A stretch of DNA of 64,000 bases from NCBI GenBank assembly GCA_947172415.1, contig OX359189.1, positions 3,610,501 to 3,674,500 on the forward strand, written 5' to 3'. The translations under genes and the position numbers were made by a program. Shown in pieces: positions 34,362 through 46,727 of this stretch (its first letter is position 1; each line of letters begins with the position of its first letter). The notes under the pieces are model-generated. The model was not told where the DNA came from. It saw only the letters and a list, made by a program, of their open reading frames with translations, and made no database searches. This stretch comes from Chondrosia reniformis (Eukaryota > Porifera > Demospongiae > Chondrillida > Chondrillidae).

Positions 34362-34517
34362 CTATATATATATATATATATTACAGGATAATCCTAAAAA
34401 TACACAAGAAGTGGTCAAGTCTGTCAACACAGGCGGAATAAAGTTAAACTTCATAGGCCCAATTATCAGGAAGGAAGCACTTTTTAATATTTACTCAAAG
34501 TTATAAACATTTATCTA

Positions 34518-37500
34518 TCACTTTCTTGTTTCTAAAAAAATGAATAATTTTAGATGTTCTAGTAAGTTTTGTTTCTTCATATATGACAATGAAGACTTTA
34601 TGTTGTTAAATACACTGTTTGCTTGTTCCACTACCTCAGTGTTGACTGATGAGATTGGGAATATAGCTGAATATTATAGCCTGAACTACAAGCTATAGGA
34701 CATACAAAATACAGTGTGGCATTTTATATTTATATATCTATATTATATATACCTGTATGATTATCCCAATGAAATCTGTCCACAAAGAATTTTGTACTTT
34801 TAAAATGCATGGGACATCTGTTCAGAGCATACTCCTCCAGACTACATGCATTATCATAAACAACAGTTTTTGGAGCTTAGATTCAGAAGAAGTAAAGAAC
34901 ATGCATATACAATTAATGATATACTCGCATATAAAAATATTTTCCCAGCAGACTCTCACCTTGTTTAAACCGTGTCATTAAAAGAGTAAAAGGAACTTCA
35001 GGTGACTCATTCTGACGCATTACCTGAAACCCATAACATACTCCTACAAAAAAGTATAAATTATACATTATAAATTGCAGATAAATTGCTCAGATCAAAA
35101 GAAATTACCGTGTGGACAGAATATTGTAAATATTACAGGTAGCAAGGTTGGATGCCTGCAATTGGACTTCCTACACATGTCTGTTTGCTGTTTCTTGTCA
35201 ATAACATAAATACCACGCGCCCTCACTACGGGTAGGCTTGGAAAGTAAGCTATATCCATATTCTTTTCAATGGTAACATCTGGTGGCATTTGGCTACTTT
35301 GAATAAAGATACTTCCTTAAGGATTTTTAAAATTTCAGCTATATCATCATCATCATCAATGCTAATGTCGTGTATCAACCTTAATTGTGTAGAAGGAATA
35401 AAATGGAAACCAATTAACGTAATAAAATACTCAGAAGGATTATTAAACAGTATATTAGGCATTTATGACATTGTTTACATATACCCAAAAAGAATAGGGA
35501 TCTCTTCTTGTAGTATTTTCATGGCTGTCACATCTCCCAAAATAGACTCCTTTTTTATAAGTCTTTCAAGGACATCACAAGCAGGTCCAGTTGGTGGAAT
35601 CCATGCACATACCGATGAAGAAGAGGCCAGCTCTCGGAGAAACATTTTCAATCCATCAGGAGCAAGTGCAAGGCTCTGATATTTCTGAATAGTACTCAGT
35701 AGAGGGGGCAGGAGGAGATAAGGTTTTGCAGGATTCCAAATTCCGCATCATTGGTGGAAGTGTTGCAAAATGATCGTAAATACTTCCTTGCTTTGGCATC
35801 ATTCAAGAATACACGCTGTGTGTACCTAGTATAGAGTAAAAAGATCAACAGATTAGCTATGCATGAATGTTACAGTACAGCTGCACGTGTATTATGCAGA
35901 GTTATAAGTTCATGATAACACTTATCTGCCTTCAAGTTTCTGTTGTGCACAGTAAACACTTTCCCCACTAGAAATTATTCCCTTCCATGAGTCATAGTCT
36001 TGCCTAAAAGCCAGTGCAGTTGCATCTCCCACTATTATCGAGGGTATTGGACCACAGTGGGGGCACTGGAATCCTTCATCATACTGAAGGTCAAGTAGTG
36101 CCAGGAAAGCATACCAGGCCAAACGAAAGTGAGCATAAGAAATTCTCTTGTGAAATTCAGTAGCCAATGGATCCTCTAAATCTGACTGTCTACTACTCCA
36201 CACATTAAAATAGTGGTACATCGTACTTCTTAATTAAGAAATGGACATGTTATACCATCAGCTTCTACAGATATTATGTATATATATACGTACCCTATAT
36301 ATATATTGATTTATGTGGTTATATAATATATATGCTAACCTTCCATGTACAAAGTTGTATAAATGGTCTCTAAGCACAGAATGGGACACTAGTAGATTCC
36401 CCGTGTTCAACACTCCATCTTCATTTCCATCATAGGAAATTTGATGTGAACATTGGTTGCACTTGAGACAAAACACTATGTCCAGAGAGATAAAAATGTA
36501 TATAGTAAACTTAAAGATCTACTATTGAAAAAAAGCTTAAAAGCCTATACCTTTAGCTCTTTCAATAGTATCCATTGTAAAAAGTGGATAAATCCCGTCA
36601 ACCACAGGAATTAATTCAGTAGAACATTGTCTGGAACAAACTGACGGAGGTGGTATCAAATGTATCAAACTGTCCTCTGAATTGGATGGACTGAGATACT
36701 TAGATTTCTTGGACGGGATCAAGTTGATTGCTTTTGATGACACAACTCCTGTAGTTAAATCAGCAGGCTTAGAACTATAATATTCAAACCGCTTACTGAT
36801 GAGTCCTTGGATAATATTGTGAAGACCTTGCAGTTCGTACTTTCCAACTGCTCTTTGTCATCAAGGAGTAGTGACATGTACACCACATGGCAACATGCCT
36901 TAGGTATGCAGCACGAAAAACATTTTAAAACACCTTTCTCAAGGCCAACCACTGCACTGCTACCATCTACATGAACACCCACTACGGCTGACAAGTTGTC
37001 GACTTCAAAAATATATTCTTTCACCTGATCTTCTATCAACCCTAAAATGATGACAACCGTTTTATGCATATAGATATGCACATGCAGAACTGTAATCACC
37101 TGAACTCTCAGCTGCAGTTATTTGCAAATCACGGTCCACAACTGTGAGTAAGCGCTTCAGAACAACTAAATGAATGCACTTCTGTTGCAGTTCTGAAAAG
37201 GCATCTAGACATATATAAAGACTAAACACACTCCAGGCATAACACAATAGGGTAGATGGCATATACTTAAAAGATAATTATTCGTGGTACCTTCTCCTGA
37301 TCCAATTATACTACTTGCAAGACTGTTCAATAGAACTTGCATTTGGGATAAACAACTACATGCATACATCCATATAAAAGTTGTTTTACCCTCCAGACAA
37401 AAAGCACGGCGCTGAATACATAAATATCTATTATTCTAAAGAAATAATAACATACTAGAATGAGTCATCTGAATTACGTCACAGCATACCAATTGTCAAA

Positions 37501-37965
37501 ACTATATAGTTGTCAACTCACTATTAGCTCCTTTCTTATTGGATCAAAGTCCTTTATTAAAAATTCTCGGTAAGAGTTATCTACAGGCACAAAAGTTGAA
37601 TACTGCTTCAAAAGGTTGGAGTAGACAGTTTCATCAGAAGTTGATAACTAAATCAGGAATGTCAAACAATGATCCAATCAGTAAATTGTTCAAGCTATAT
37701 TACTCTTACCACATTCTCTTCGATATCATCTAGTACTGAGTGTTGCCCTTGACTACTGCTATGAGATTCAAAGCCAAACATCCACTGGGAGTCACTCTGG
37801 GGCAAAACGTCTGACACTAAAGATGCGGCCTATTTACCTTCACTTTTTCCACTCAGTTTAGCTTTCTTCAGAGGCATTTTCGAATAATCATAAGGTACCC
37901 CTTCTGGTAGAGCAAGAACTTCCACTGGAGTCAAAGACTTTACCTTCCTCTTCGTAGTTTCAGCT
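34518..37965 (-). pseudogene. KDZ-type transposase-like gene (HMGXB3-related), 14 exons, damaged
   Basis: The minus-strand exons are about 37,838-37,965, 37,710-37,816, 37,522-37,647, 37,291-37,411, 37,100-37,264, 36,797-37,041, 36,551-36,767, 36,340-36,475, 35,926-36,228, 35,485-35,825, 35,109-35,293, 34,960-35,043, 34,753-34,875 and 34,518-34,692. Motifs run in the order of KDZ proteins: LKCFSCCIPKACCHVVYM (SWIM/CxC-like), FCLKCNQC with ISYDGNEDGVLN, FQCPHCGPIPSIIVGDATAL, TIFCPHGVCYGFQVM, then VVYDNACSLEEYALNR and VDRFHWDNHTACSSGYN. The family uses an RNase H-type nuclease to move DNA; HMGXB3 is a domesticated relative. Damage: a frameshift at a G tract near 35,705, a second near 34,645, a donor at 35,925 changed from GT to AT, and an uncertain join between exons 4 and 5. 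It is either a decayed transposase or a dying domesticate. No terminal repeats were found. Confidence 0.7.
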
Positions 37966-38096
37966 TAGAAAGACATCACAGACGAGATCGGATACGATTT
38001 ACGTGCAGAAGTTACATCCTACATGGCCGCCGTAATAGTTTGAAGGTGCTTATTTTTATACGTTTTATTACGCCAGATATATATATAAATTGTATA

Positions 38097-38484
38097 GGGT
38101 GTGGCATCACTTTTCGGATGCCATCTATAATCGGACACTGGATCTCGGCTGTAACGCGGTCGCTCCTTTCGATTCTTGGCCCACATATTGAGCAGTGGTA
38201 TGCAAGGTTGTGTAGAGCGATAGAACTGGAAAGGCCATTCCTTTCAGAAGTTATCGTGACAAATGCGAAGTTATCGTAGTAACATGTTTTCGGACGAAGG
38301 TCATCTAACTTCGGACGGTGGCTCGCATATCGCGATGCGAGAGGATCTATTCACTTTTACCTAATATCCTATTGGGTACACTCCAACCCTCGTCACAGCA
38401 GACGATTCGAGCGAAACTGTTTCACGGCTACAGAGTAGCGCTGCGTTAAACAGGAAGCGGTGGGGTCATCAATAATCGGACATG
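38097..38484 (+). repeat. pogo left terminal inverted repeat, about 390 bp
   Basis: It matches the reverse complement of 41,096-41,482 with only scattered substitutions and a small indel. It contains CATATCGCGATGCGAG. Typical pogo ends are tens of bases, so this length is unusual. Confidence 0.92.
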
Positions 38485-38564
38485 TATAAAATGGCAAAAT
38501 GGCGATTGACTGGAGTGGAGGAATTTGTGAGCATGCTGCAGTGACTGACAGACTATCGTGGGAC

Positions 38565-40786
38565 CTAAGAGCAGGAAAGACACTTGTATGTTATCGTAGG
38601 AGCTTGCTTGTGTGATATCCCTGCACATAGACAGTGATACCACCGTGCACAGTGGTCGCACCCGATCCACTTCCTGGCTTTTGGATGGCCACATTTTCCA
38701 GACTGGCAGACTGATTCCGCTGGAGTTGGATCGTTGGTTAGTGGTTGCCTGATAGGGTCATTGGCAGTCTCAGGGTTTGACCCTATGCTTTCCAACCACT
38801 GCCGGTAGCGTGGGTCAGGCACGTCGTAGCCTTCCTCCAACCTACGTTGGTACAGCTTTATGTCCTCAGGGGTAAAGTGCGGTGGTGTTAGGTCAGATGC
38901 TGGTTGTGTGGCCTGAGGCTGTGCATGCTTGCCCACTTTTGGCTGTCTTCCTATAAGGAGATCAGCATGTCAGAACAATTCATTATAATGAGATAATTGC
39001 ATATTAACATTTTACTCTTTTATAACAATTGTATGCTGCATCATGCTGTACCTGTTTTCTTTGCTGCTTCCTTCTCTTTCTTACGCTGTTCACGCTCCAA
39101 TCTCTTCTGCTCCTTCTCTTCCTGCTTCAACCGTTTCTGTTCTTCCTTGTCCTGCAGTTGCCTGATGCAATCTGCGCTCGTGAGCACACGTGCACTGCAC
39201 TGGTACCTTGGTGGTTTGCGGTGTGCTGGTGGTGTTGGTCGCCGTAGGATTGCTTTCAACACACCTCCTCTTGCTGTAGCACGTGCATTCTCTTGCGGGT
39301 GGAATGTCTCCAACCACAGGGCATACCTGGAGTCAGTTGACTCCTTGAGGCGTGCCTGGAAACATTCTACCTCAGCTTGTGAGAAATCTGGGGGTGGCTG
39401 AGGGGAAGCTGGTACAATTGTGGCAGTCCCGCTATCCTTTCTTGGTGTGCAGAAAGGCACAAAGGGGGTCGGTGTGGGGGATGTGGGACTGCCAGTGGTT
39501 TCCATTCCAAGTTGTGAGAGCACAACTTGTCGATTCACGGGATAAATTCCTGCAGCGCGAAAGCACCCAATGACGTTGGACATCGACATTCCCTTTACCC
39601 ACACTTGCTGGAAAACCCCCATGAAATTTCGTCGTGTGATGACACTGCCAGGGTTTCTGGCAAAAAAGTGCTGGGATTCTTGCCTCCAGTGTTGCTTCAG
39701 TGAAGAGAAGGTCCCATTGTCCAGTGGCTGAAGTAGGTGCGTGGTGTGTGGAGGTAGGCAGAAAAGGATAATGCCCTCATCTGCCGCCATGCGAAGGGTG
39801 CTGACGTTGTAGTGCGATGAATGGCCATCCAGGAGCAGTGGCCGACTGGAAGGAGCGTGTACCAGAAAGTGGTTCTGGAACCACTCCTGAAACAGCTCAG
39901 CATTCATCCACCCACTCTCGGACAATCCGTAGAAAGTCCCTGGCACCTCACCTAGGGTCATCTCGATTTGAAGATGTTTGCGGTCAAAGATGACCATTGG
40001 TGGTATTGTGTAGCCGCTTGCACTTGCGCAGGCCAATACTGTGATCTGCGACCTGTCACCTGATGTGACAGCATATGGGTGCCTTTGGCCTACACCTGCA
40101 ACTACCTTTGGAGGCTTGTGACATAGTGGCATCCCCGTCTCATCGCAGTTAAAAATTTGCCCAGGACGACTTGCCAAACCATTTGTTTCAATGGTATCCT
40201 GGAGCAAGTGAAAGTACTTTTCAAATACTGCTGGGTTATTTGCAGCAGCTCGGGCATATGAGAGAGGCTCTGCTTGCCTAAGAGACACCTCGGGATGTCG
40301 TCGACGAAACCTGTCCCACCACCCCTTTGTGAGCTCTATGTCAGCCCCAGGGTTGTGGGCATTGGCAATCTTCTGTGCAATTGCCTGCACTTCTCTCCTC
40401 GACTTGGCGTATCCAACTGATGCACAGCCAATTAGAAACTCTACGAGGCTGGCCTCCTCCTCGTCTGTGAGGTACGTCTTCGAGCCACTTTTGGTGTTCA
40501 TGGGAACTTTCCCGGCCACTTTGTCGTGCAGTGTGGATTTTGGAACCCCATACTGTTCAGCAGCCATGCGTATGCTCATTTTCCCCACCTGGACAGCCTC
40601 ACATGCCTTGTCCATGCTAAGCGTGCCATATCCTCTGTAAGAGGGAGGTCGCTGAGAAGCTGGGAAAGCCGCAAAGGGCACATCCAAAGAAGCCTTGCTA
40701 CGGGACCTTGCAACTCGTGATTGCAGCGATGTTTGCCCGGCAACACGAATTGGTGCACAGCTAGCCATGTCTACAAAAGGAGACAT
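38565..40786 (-). CDS. pogo/Tigger transposase with C-terminal PHD finger
   Basis: Exon 1 (39,052-40,786) and exon 2 (38,565-38,950) join in phase (donor CAG/GTACAG, acceptor TATAG) to about 707 codons. From the N-terminus: a CENP-B/pipsqueak-type helix-turn-helix (AAEQYGVPKSTLHDKV) and a second DNA-binding helix region (KGWWDRFRRRHPEVSLRQ). Next is a DDE_1 catalytic core with NCDETGMPL (first Asp), LLLDGHSSHYN (second Asp) and HTTHLLQPLDNG (third Asp). A Lys/Glu coiled coil near residues 545-575 precedes a PHD finger in exon 2 (CQSGKCGHP, IGCDHCARWYHCLC, CLSC). The enzyme would cut at TA sites; the PHD finger could target chromatin. Met at 40,768 is an alternative start. Confidence 0.9.
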
Positions 40787-41095
40787 CTTATTGATTACTC
40801 ACTGCATGCAATCTGTTACCATGTTATTAAGCTTGTGTGTATTGTATGGTGTCAAGTGTTTGTTTTGGAAGCCCTAGAAGTATGCAGTGAACTGGCTATG
40901 GAATGTGACCTAGCCCACAAATATGCAAATGGCTGGCATTGCTTGCGCACGTACCTTGCTGAGACACGAAGCGCTTCCGCACAATGACAGAGGACTACCA
41001 GGTGCTCCCAGAGCAAAAATAGAGACAATCAAGGGAGATTGCAGTCACAAGACAAGTCGCAAATTCAAAAAAGTGACGATTCGGTAATGCAGGAA

Positions 41096-41482
41096 ATGTC
41101 CGATTATTGATGACCCCACCGCTTCCTGTTTAACGCAGCGCTACTCCGTAGCCGTGAAACAGTTTCGCTCGAATCGTCTGCTGTGACGAGGGTTGGAGTG
41201 TACACAATAGGATATTAGGTAAAAGTGAATAGATCCTCTCGCATCGCGATATGCGAGCCACCGTCCGAAGTTTGATGACCTTCGTCCAAAAACATGTTAC
41301 TACGATAACTTCGCATTTGTCACGATAACTTCTGAAAGGAATGGCCTTTCCAGTTCTATCGCTCTACACAACCTTGCATACCACTGCTCAACATGTGGGC
41401 CAAGAATCGAAAGGAGCGACCGCGTTACGGCCGAGATCGAGTGTCCGATTATAGATGGCGTCCGAAAAGTGATGCCACACCC
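41096..41482 (-). repeat. pogo right terminal inverted repeat, about 390 bp
   Basis: Partner of the left repeat. It begins with ATGTCCGATTATTGATGACC at its inner edge and ends CACACCC before the TA. Confidence 0.92.
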
Positions 41483-41722
41483 TACTTACGCTTCGAGGTG
41501 CTTACTACATTTTGTTATTCCAAATATAACTCTATTCAAAGGCATGTATACCTAGACTCCTTGCCGCTATTACGCAATAAACGTATTTAATGTGCAAGGT
41601 CAACTTGGGTAAGCAAACGTAGACTCGTTCTGCTTCGGTTCCCTAACTACAAATGGGATCCACGTAGGTAGCCTCACTAATGCCTAGCCTTGTACTGATA
41701 TCTAGAGCAGGGACTGAGAATC

Positions 41723-42041
41723 TCAAGGGAACAAGAACGGCAAGGAGCTGAGTGGCAATTGACAAGGAAGACCATGGTCTGGGAGGCTTGCGAGAACAAC
41801 TTGAGTCATTTCTGCCTGCTTGCTACGCTTAGTCTTCAATCGCGAAGCTTTTGGTTCAATGTAATCAACTAATGATTTAAATGAGTGGTAAGTGGAAAAA
41901 CTAGTATAAAATCTGGTCAGGTTGGCTTTGCCTACCAAGGGATCTTCGGATAAAATTTGATTCCGCATACGACCATCATCTTCCTCCAGGTTGGACACCT
42001 TTGCTTCCAACTGTACACAGCGGGCTTGCAGGTCTTCATAG
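41723..42041 (-). pseudogene. Fragment of a DNA transposase (IS4EU/ISL2EU-like N-terminal region)
   Basis: On the minus strand the reading YEDLQARCVQLEAKVSNLEE (coiled coil) leads to LTRFYTSFSTYHSFKSLVDYIEP. This FYTGLP-like segment precedes the nuclease domain in Harbinger/ISL2EU-type transposases. The nuclease domain is absent and the frame ends at 41,723. Family naming is tentative. Confidence 0.4.
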
Positions 42042-42888
42042 CTAGCACTCGGTTAAGGATCTTTCTGGCAACCTGGACACATATATGAGATAAATCAAAA
42101 TAAGTGTTTGCTTCATTTTTACATCCATACATGTGCATGTACATTTGCAACAACAAGCAAGCAAAGATATCCAAATATCTAAACTGTGCTTTTCAACTCC
42201 AGAGATGGGAAGCTGAAGCTATCCCCATTGAGTTTAGCTAGCTTAGTTGGAGGGGTGGGCTCTCTTCTTAGAATTGACGACGTTTGTGATTTTCTCAAGC
42301 TGAACGTCGGTCAACTCGGCTGAAAGATTGTTTTGTTGCTGTACTGGCCACTGCCGTGAATACATCTCCTGTCATATTCAGTATGGGAACATATCCAGGG
42401 TGTGTTGGGTTATCATCCTTCTCTCCAGAGACAAATTGGAAGGAGCAAACTCTATCTCCAGCGGACAGTTGCCAGGCTGATCCATCAATGTTTACCCTTC
42501 GAACGGCAGCTATCCATCTTTGCCTTCAATTGATGTCCTTCGGAAATCGATAAAACCGACAGGGAGCATTGATTGGTACAACCAACAACACAACAAGACG
42601 TCGGCATCGTGAAAACGATTGACCGAACCCGACGATTTTAGATCTGTTCTGCCGGACTCGTTAAGTCTTTGCCTACCATGGCACTCAAAAATAAGAATAC
42701 CTGGATGTAGCGGTTGCCTAGGTAATGGAGCTAGTGGCAAGGAGTCTATAGTCAGGGAGCCTGTCACGCAATATCCGGTCCGCCGCGATAACTCATCCTG
42801 CGGATAAGTTATGGCAATACAATGACTGCCATGAATAATCCCATTGTGCCATAACTCATCCGATAGTGCCTGCACGCAGGAAAACTAC
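42042..42888. other. Stretch upstream of Ginger, no firm gene
   Basis: A 121-aa minus ORF at 42,510-42,875 has no recognisable domain. At 42,762-42,800 a block reads TGTCACGCAATATCCGG. Words like this (TTGCGTGACA, CGGATAAGTTA) recur at 50,395-50,455, suggesting a dispersed repeat or an element end. Confidence 0.4.
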
Positions 42889-43340
42889 ATGAAAGGCGTT
42901 GAAATGACTACTACAGGCTGCGAAGATAATCCTGAGGACTTACCAACAGACAACGACTTAGTTGAAGATGTTTACCAGTACTTGACACACTGAATCTATC
43001 CTGCTCTAGCAACAAATAATCAAAAATGAGTTTTTCGTAACAAAGCGAAAAAATTCTCTGTGCAAGATGGTGAACTGTACTACATTAATGTGAAACGAGG
43101 GCATGGCAATAATAAAGTAAGCCTTCAATATTGTACATCATATATTCATGCGGCAAAAATCATGATGCGGCGGAAATTAGTACAATTCCACAACCTCTGA
43201 CTAATCAACACTTGTATACTCTATATTATTATTATATATGATCATCATGTGCAAACTCCACATGTACATGTACACTAGCTATATATAGGCCGACTTATAT
43301 AATTATCCCATGTTGCACTGTACAAGAAACCAATCTTAAC

Positions 43341-43517
43341 AAGTAGTTTGAGTTTAAAAAACTCTTGGGCGCCTTGCACCCCCAGCAAACTCAAACCACT
43401 TGGCTTATACATAGTTCACAGATGTCTGGTTAACCGCATCCGGTCATCGCTTGATTGCCTTTAATTTTTCAAGACTATATCTCGTAGAAAACGTTTTTAC
43501 GCAGGCTTTACGTTACA
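43341..43517. repeat. Dispersed hairpin-headed repeat, copy in Ginger intron
   Basis: It begins with a hairpin (AAGTAGTTTGAGTTT and its near complement AAACTCAAACCACTT) and continues with CGCTTGATTGCC and ATATCTCG. A diverged second copy lies at 56,659-56,821 within the Helitron. Confidence 0.7.
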
Positions 43518-44461
43518 TAGTATTAGTAAGGTGGTTTCTAAATCCTTTTCGTTCGTTTAATGTTCGACGCTAAGGAAGAGAAAGCTAGTTTTAAGCTAGA
43601 AAACGAAAGCCTGCCGAACGTCCGCCATTTAGGTGACAGATATATATATTGTAACTTGCACTGTATATGTATACAAGGTTACGAACAGGAAGCCATACGT
43701 TAACATAATTTCTGAAAACAATATAGGGACACCTGTGGTGCCCCAAAAAGCAGAAGAAAATAAATTGAAAATTCTGTTCACACATATATAACTGTATATT
43801 TTCCTTGATTTCTCTAACCCAGGGAGTTCAGCTGGAATCTGTTGTCCCAAATCTTCTCCACTACCTTTCCACCCTTGGCTGTCCTACTGCTCTGTCCAAA
43901 ATTGCCACTAACTGTTCCTTTTCACTCTTCTCTTTCAGTTCCCCATGCATCCATCTTTTTCACTTCTTCAAATATTACTCTTCTCTTTTCTGCGATCTTG
44001 CATCTTATTTTGAGTTGTTGCTTATCTTTGATTATGTACACCCAGTCCTCTCTTCCTCCAACTCCCAGTTTCTATTCTTATATATAAAGAAGCATGTATT
44101 GGCCATATATATATATATCAATACAGTAACCTTAGCTATAATAAAAGAGACAGAAAGTGCACAGATATACACATGTTAAGGGGAGAGTAGAGGGTATAGC
44201 TGTATAAGTATATTTTTATTTTACTTAATATATAGCCAGCAGTGGAGGTAAAGTACATCCATCATGATGATAAGAGGATTAGAATTTTGAAGGACTGTCA
44301 TATGCATCCTACCTCTGGTCACATGGGTGTCAAGCGTACCCTCTCAAGGATAATAGACAGGTTTATGTGGGCTGGAGTGACAAGGTATGTTGAACAACTA
44401 GTATGATACCCGTTGATGTGTTTATATTATCAAACATATATATCTTCCTATATATATACAG

Positions 44462-45672
44462 GTGAAAACCTGTGATATGTGTCAGAGGGGAAGCAGAAAG
44501 ATGACACAAATGTATTCAGAACTTCCCATACCTGTCAAATGTCAATGGTATCACATTGGTATCGATTTTATTGGCCCAATCACTACTTCTAACAACGGGA
44601 ACAACTTAATTCTGACTATTAGTGATTATTGCACTAAGTGGGTGGAAGCAGTGGCAATGAACAATAAGTCTACATCATTGACTGCAGCTGCTTTCTTCAA
44701 AGTAGGTTATTATGGTTTTCTGACTTTGATTGACTAATTATATATGCATTTCAATTAACCAGTTTGCTTCTTATACCTATAATTTGCAGATTTTCATGAG
44801 AATGGGAATTCCTGAAGTCATTACAACTGACCAAGGTTCAGAATTTTGAAATCATCTGAACAAGGAGATGGCTACACCTTTGGGGATTAATCATCGCCTT
44901 ACTACAGCATATCACCCATAGGTCTATATATGCATTATGTATATTTAAGTTTGTCATGCATGATATAATCATGCAGCATGCATGGGCACGGCAGAGTGTA
45001 TAGTTTCATGCATGTATACTGTATATGTATATAGGCAAATGGACTAGACCAAAGATTTAACCTGACAATCCAGACAATGTTGATTAAGTATGTAGAAGGG
45101 AAGAAAGAAGTCTGGGATGAGTATTTAGACACCTGCCTGTTTGTTTACAACACTTCCCAGCATCTACAAAGTATACTCCTTTTCACCTGATGTTTGGACG
45201 ACTGCCTTATTTACCTGTTTCAGAAGTAAAACCTCCTGAAGAATTATTAGCACAGTTTGGGAAACTACCTGACATCAATTCAAATAATTTGGAGCTTCTG
45301 TCTGGCAAACATCAATTACCTTTAGAGCAAGTTCTAGCAAATATCAAGAAGGCACAGGAAAAGCAAAAGATGTATTACGACTTAAAGCATACTAAACCAT
45401 CAGCATATAGGATCGGTGCCAGTGTACTCTTAAAGGATTTTACAAGGAGAAAAAGAGAAAGGGTGTAAAGCTTGATATGAGGTGGCTTGGTCCTTTTCGA
45501 ATTACCAGGATTCTTTGGAATGGGTTATATGTACTGACCTCAGCTGAGTATGGAGCTGAAGTAAAGAGAGTACATGGGACTCACTTAAAACCCTACAACA
45601 CTTCTCCCTCTAGTCCAAGCCATTCAAGTGGGCTAATTCAGGCAGACATAGGTTTTATGCTGTTGTCCTTTT
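44462..45672 (+). pseudogene. Ginger integrase region (several exons)
   Basis: Exons 44,462 to about 44,703 and about 44,790-44,920 carry the first and second catalytic Asp (HIGIDFIGP and TTDQGSEF). The block from about 45,035 carries NGLDQRFNLTIQ, where Gln replaces the expected catalytic Glu. The C-terminal domain (45,190-45,672) has the DMRWLGPFRI GPY/F-type motif. The stop at 44,847 (TTTTGA), a frameshift near 45,160 and one between 45,460 and 45,480 prevent a full product. Confidence 0.75.
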
Positions 45673-46727
45673 AATATTAACCATTGGCATTAATTGCAGG
45701 TCTCTTACAGTGCAGTGTGACTCAATCCGTACAGCATAGCCAGTTTGAGAAATCAACTTCTCTAGGTATGTATTTGCATGCACTTATAGTGAAACTACAC
45801 ATATAGTCAACCTAAACGTTTATGCATGCAGTTGCATCACATCATGGTGAGTACACGTACAGTCACTTAACCTACCCAGAACATGATTCCACAGCTCAAT
45901 CAGAGCATAGCCTTATTCCCATTGATACGCCAGCCGTTACAAGTGAGTGATCATATACCACTGTCTTAATTAACAATTATAGGATCATAAATTCATTCAA
46001 CCTGGTGCCCATGAAGGTGTAACATTGCATGATCAGACTAAGCAATTAGCCTCTCTGGAAATGGGTTTCCTGACTCAATTACAGCAAAGCCAATTGCAAG
46101 TTCCATTAGATAAATCTTTCACTTGTGGTGAGAAAAACAAATATATATATATACTGACTCTTTACTTTCACTGCCTGTGTTTACATTTTATATACACACA
46201 GGAGTTTCTCTACCTATGATTAATGTCACAGGAGGTGAGTTTCAATCACATCCCTCTGTAGCATTTGACACTAGTACACCAGTTAAATGTGGTGGATTTT
46301 TTGCTCCATTTTACTCCGAGGGAAAAGCATTTTTATGACCTATAAAGGACACCCCAGTAGCTAATGATGTAGTAAGTACATCAGTAGCACACATGGAGAC
46401 AGATACTGAAACTCCCATGACAGTACTAATGAATTGGATTACACAACTCCACCCAGCCAATGCTTTCAAATTGATGCTGAAACTGCTGATTTTGTAACGA
46501 TAGAGCATGATACTGCTGATCAAGACCATCCAGTCACTTTAACAGAGGCATGTACAGGTATGTACATGTGAATTTGAACCATGCATGTATTTAAACTTGT
46601 TTGTCCACAATTGATTTATATTATTCCTGCATGCAGAATAATATTTCATGAAATGGCTAATAAAAATATAGGTCATACTAGACACAGGAAAATATAGTAC
46701 TTTATCACAGGCTTTTCATACATGCAG

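Larger units (their letters stand above)
38097..41482 (-). mobile_element. pogo-type DNA transposon, apparently intact
   Basis: The ends GGGTGTGGCATCAC and its complement are flanked by TA on both sides (38,095-38,096 and 41,483-41,484), the Tc1/mariner-pogo target duplication. The inverted repeats are very long, about 38,097-38,484 and 41,096-41,482, with few differences. Between them is a two-exon transposase gene on the minus strand with no disabling mutations. The element sits about 130 bp upstream of the KDZ-type gene. Near-identical ends and an open gene indicate a recent insertion. Confidence 0.92.
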
